Positions 13,677 through 14,675 of a DNA stretch of 14,675 nt are shown in pieces. Made by a program: the position numbers and the translations under genes. The notes under the pieces were generated by a model, which worked only from the letters and a program-made list of their open reading frames with translations, was not told the origin of the DNA and searched no databases. Every line of letters begins with the position of its first letter. The stretch's first letter is position 1. Source of the DNA: JAIBJN01 sp035461525 (GTDB lineage Bacteria; Actinomycetota; Thermoleophilia; Gaiellales; Gaiellaceae); the NCBI GenBank assembly GCA_035461525.1, contig DATHVD010000084.1, positions 1 to 14,675 of the forward strand, read 5' to 3'.

Positions 13677-14675
13677 ATGTCCGTGATGGAGTACGAGGTC
13701 GGCCGCTCTCCCGGGCCCCCGACGCGCGAGCGGGTCGAGGTCGACCCGATCACGCTGCGCGTGCTCGGGGGCGCGTTCCACGCCATCGCCAAGGAGATGG
13801 CCGGCGTCCTCTTCCGGATGAGCTACAGCTCGATCATCCGCGAGTCGGAGGACCTCGGGGCCGGGATCTTCGACGCCGAGGGGCGGGAGCTCTGCGAGTC
13901 GGACTCGACGCCCATGCACATCGGTTCGCTCCCCTGGTACATCCGCGGCTTCCTCTACCGCCTCGACGGCGAGCTCCAGGACGGCGACGTGATCGTCCAC
14001 AACCACCCGTACCTCGGCGCCTCGCACAGCCCGGACGTCGCGGTGGCCGTGCCGATCTTCCACGAGGGCGAGCTGCTCGGCTTCGCCGCCGTGACGGCGC
14101 ACGTCCTCGACGTCGGCGGCTCCTTCCCGGGTATCAACGCGGACGCGTTCGACGTCTACGCGGAGGCGAAGATGTACAACGCCCTCCGCTGGTACGAGGC
14201 CGGCGAGCTGAACGAGGACCTAGACCGGATGATCTTCGACAACGTCCGCACGGAGACGATGAACCGGGGCGACATGAACGCCATGCTCGCCGCCTGCCAG
14301 CTCGGCAAGGAGCGCTTCCTCCGGCTCGTCGGCCGCTACGGGGCCGACGTCGTCATGAGCGCGGCGTACGAGTGGATGGACTACTCCGAGCGCATGCTGC
14401 GGCAGGAGATCGCCAGGATCCCCGACGGGGAGTACAAGGCGCCGACCGGCTGGCTCGACGACGACGCGCGCAACCGCGGCGTTCGGCTGAGGGTCGAGAC
14501 GAAGGTGATCGTCGAGGGCGACTCGATCACGATCGACCTGACGGGCTCGAACCCGGAGGTGCCGACGGGCTTCAACGTCCCGTTCGAGGGCTCGCTGCTC
14601 GTGGGGGCCTACTACGCCGTCCGCACGATCCTCCTCGACGAGGTGCTCTTCCCGGAGCACGTGCCGCAGAACGAC
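13677..14675 (+). CDS. hyuB: Hydantoinase/oxoprolinase B subunit (HyuB / acetone carboxylase alpha family), 3' truncated by window
   Basis: The frame stays open for 333 codons to the right edge, so the C-terminal part is missing; family members run from about 520 to 780 residues. DPITLRVLGGAFHAIAKEMAGVLFRMSYSS (in part, 23-52), RESEDLGAGIFDAEGREL, DSTPMHIGSLPWYI (76-89), GDVIVHNHPYLGASHSPDV (103-121) and TAHVLDVGGSFPG (140-152) match HyuB. H117, D120 and H142 keep the spacing (3 and 22) I remember for the Mn2+ ligands of acetone carboxylase alpha, so the metal site is probably intact. The common NDPYxGGTH block is changed to NHPYLGASH. The gene is coupled to hyuA. It could be a cyclic-amide hydrolase or a ketone carboxylase. 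A third small (gamma) subunit gene downstream would decide, but lies outside the window. Confidence 0.93.
   Translation, partial: MSVMEYEVGRSPGPPTRERVEVDPITLRVLGGAFHAIAKEMAGVLFRMSYSSIIRESEDLGAGIFDAEGRELCESDSTPMHIGSLPWYIRGFLYRLDGELQDGDVIVHNHPYLGASHSPDVAVAVPIFHEGELLGFAAVTAHVLDVGGSFPGINADAFDVYAEAKMYNALRWYEAGELNEDLDRMIFDNVRTETMNRGDMNAMLAACQLGKERFLRLVGRYGADVVMSAAYEWMDYSERMLRQEIARIPDGEYKAPTGWLDDDARNRGVRLRVETKVIVEGDSITIDLTGSNPEVPTGFNVPFEGSLLVGAYYAVRTILLDEVLFPEHVPQND

Noticed and set aside
10096..13686. A 1196-codon open frame on the plus strand spanning the lyase, the dehydrogenase and hyuA
   Set aside because: It runs antisense to the lyase and then out of frame through hyuA, and the translation is Arg/Gly/Ala/Pro low-complexity. 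The true hyuA frame has clear HyuA motifs.
10466..13792. An 1108-codon open frame on the minus strand opposite the dehydrogenase and hyuA
   Set aside because: It lies fully antisense to genes with strong family motifs. Its translation is a low-complexity mix of Arg, Ala, Asp, Val and Leu without motifs. Long antisense frames are expected in very GC-rich genes.

Overview
The window is very GC-rich and extremely densely packed. It contains 13 protein-coding genes and no RNA genes, insertion sequences, CRISPR arrays or long repeats that I can recognise. High GC, heavy use of GTG starts and two luciferase-like monooxygenase (LLM) genes of a type often dependent on F420 fit an actinobacterium. A Thermoleophilia-like lineage is my best guess, but that is inference and no taxonomic marker gene is present. 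No gap reaches 100 bases, so no long stretch lacks a gene.

Left part (1-3400): a DMT/EamA-family permease converges on, and overlaps by 4 bases, a zinc-type polysaccharide-deacetylase-fold hydrolase on the minus strand. Diverging from the hydrolase is a three-gene plus-strand unit. It encodes a 93-residue protein with a Cys-x-x-Cys start, a CobW-type G3E GTPase (metallochaperone family) and a small basic protein that resembles DUF309. These overlap by 8 and 4 bases.

Centre (3399-10454): a seven-gene minus-strand operon. In transcription order it encodes a CitE-like CoA-ester lyase, a MaoC-type hydratase, an MmgE/PrpD-family protein, acyl-CoA dehydrogenase A (standard catalytic Glu), acyl-CoA dehydrogenase B (catalytic Glu relocated) and two LLM-class flavin oxidoreductases. 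Junctions are -11, +1, -4, +1, +9 and -8 bases, so it is almost certainly one transcript. The lyase, hydratase, MmgE/PrpD and acyl-CoA dehydrogenase set recalls itaconate and other branched C5 acyl-CoA catabolic clusters, but no CoA-transferase or CoA-ligase is visible.

Right part (10514-14675): a plus-strand operon diverges from the lyase across about 60 bases. It encodes an MDR-superfamily NAD(P)H-dependent oxidoreductase, a HyuA subunit and a HyuB subunit cut by the window edge. HyuA/HyuB relatives include ATP-dependent hydantoinases, oxoprolinases, lactamases and the acetone and acetophenone carboxylases. The divergent gap holds a good sigma70-like promoter (TTGACA, 17 bases, CATAAA) with an imperfect dyad over its -10 element.

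A plausible overall reading, which is inference, is an ATP-driven ring-opening or carboxylation step (HyuAB) feeding an acid. That acid, once activated by a CoA enzyme encoded elsewhere, would be oxidised, hydrated and cleaved by the minus-strand operon. The substrate cannot be read from the sequence.
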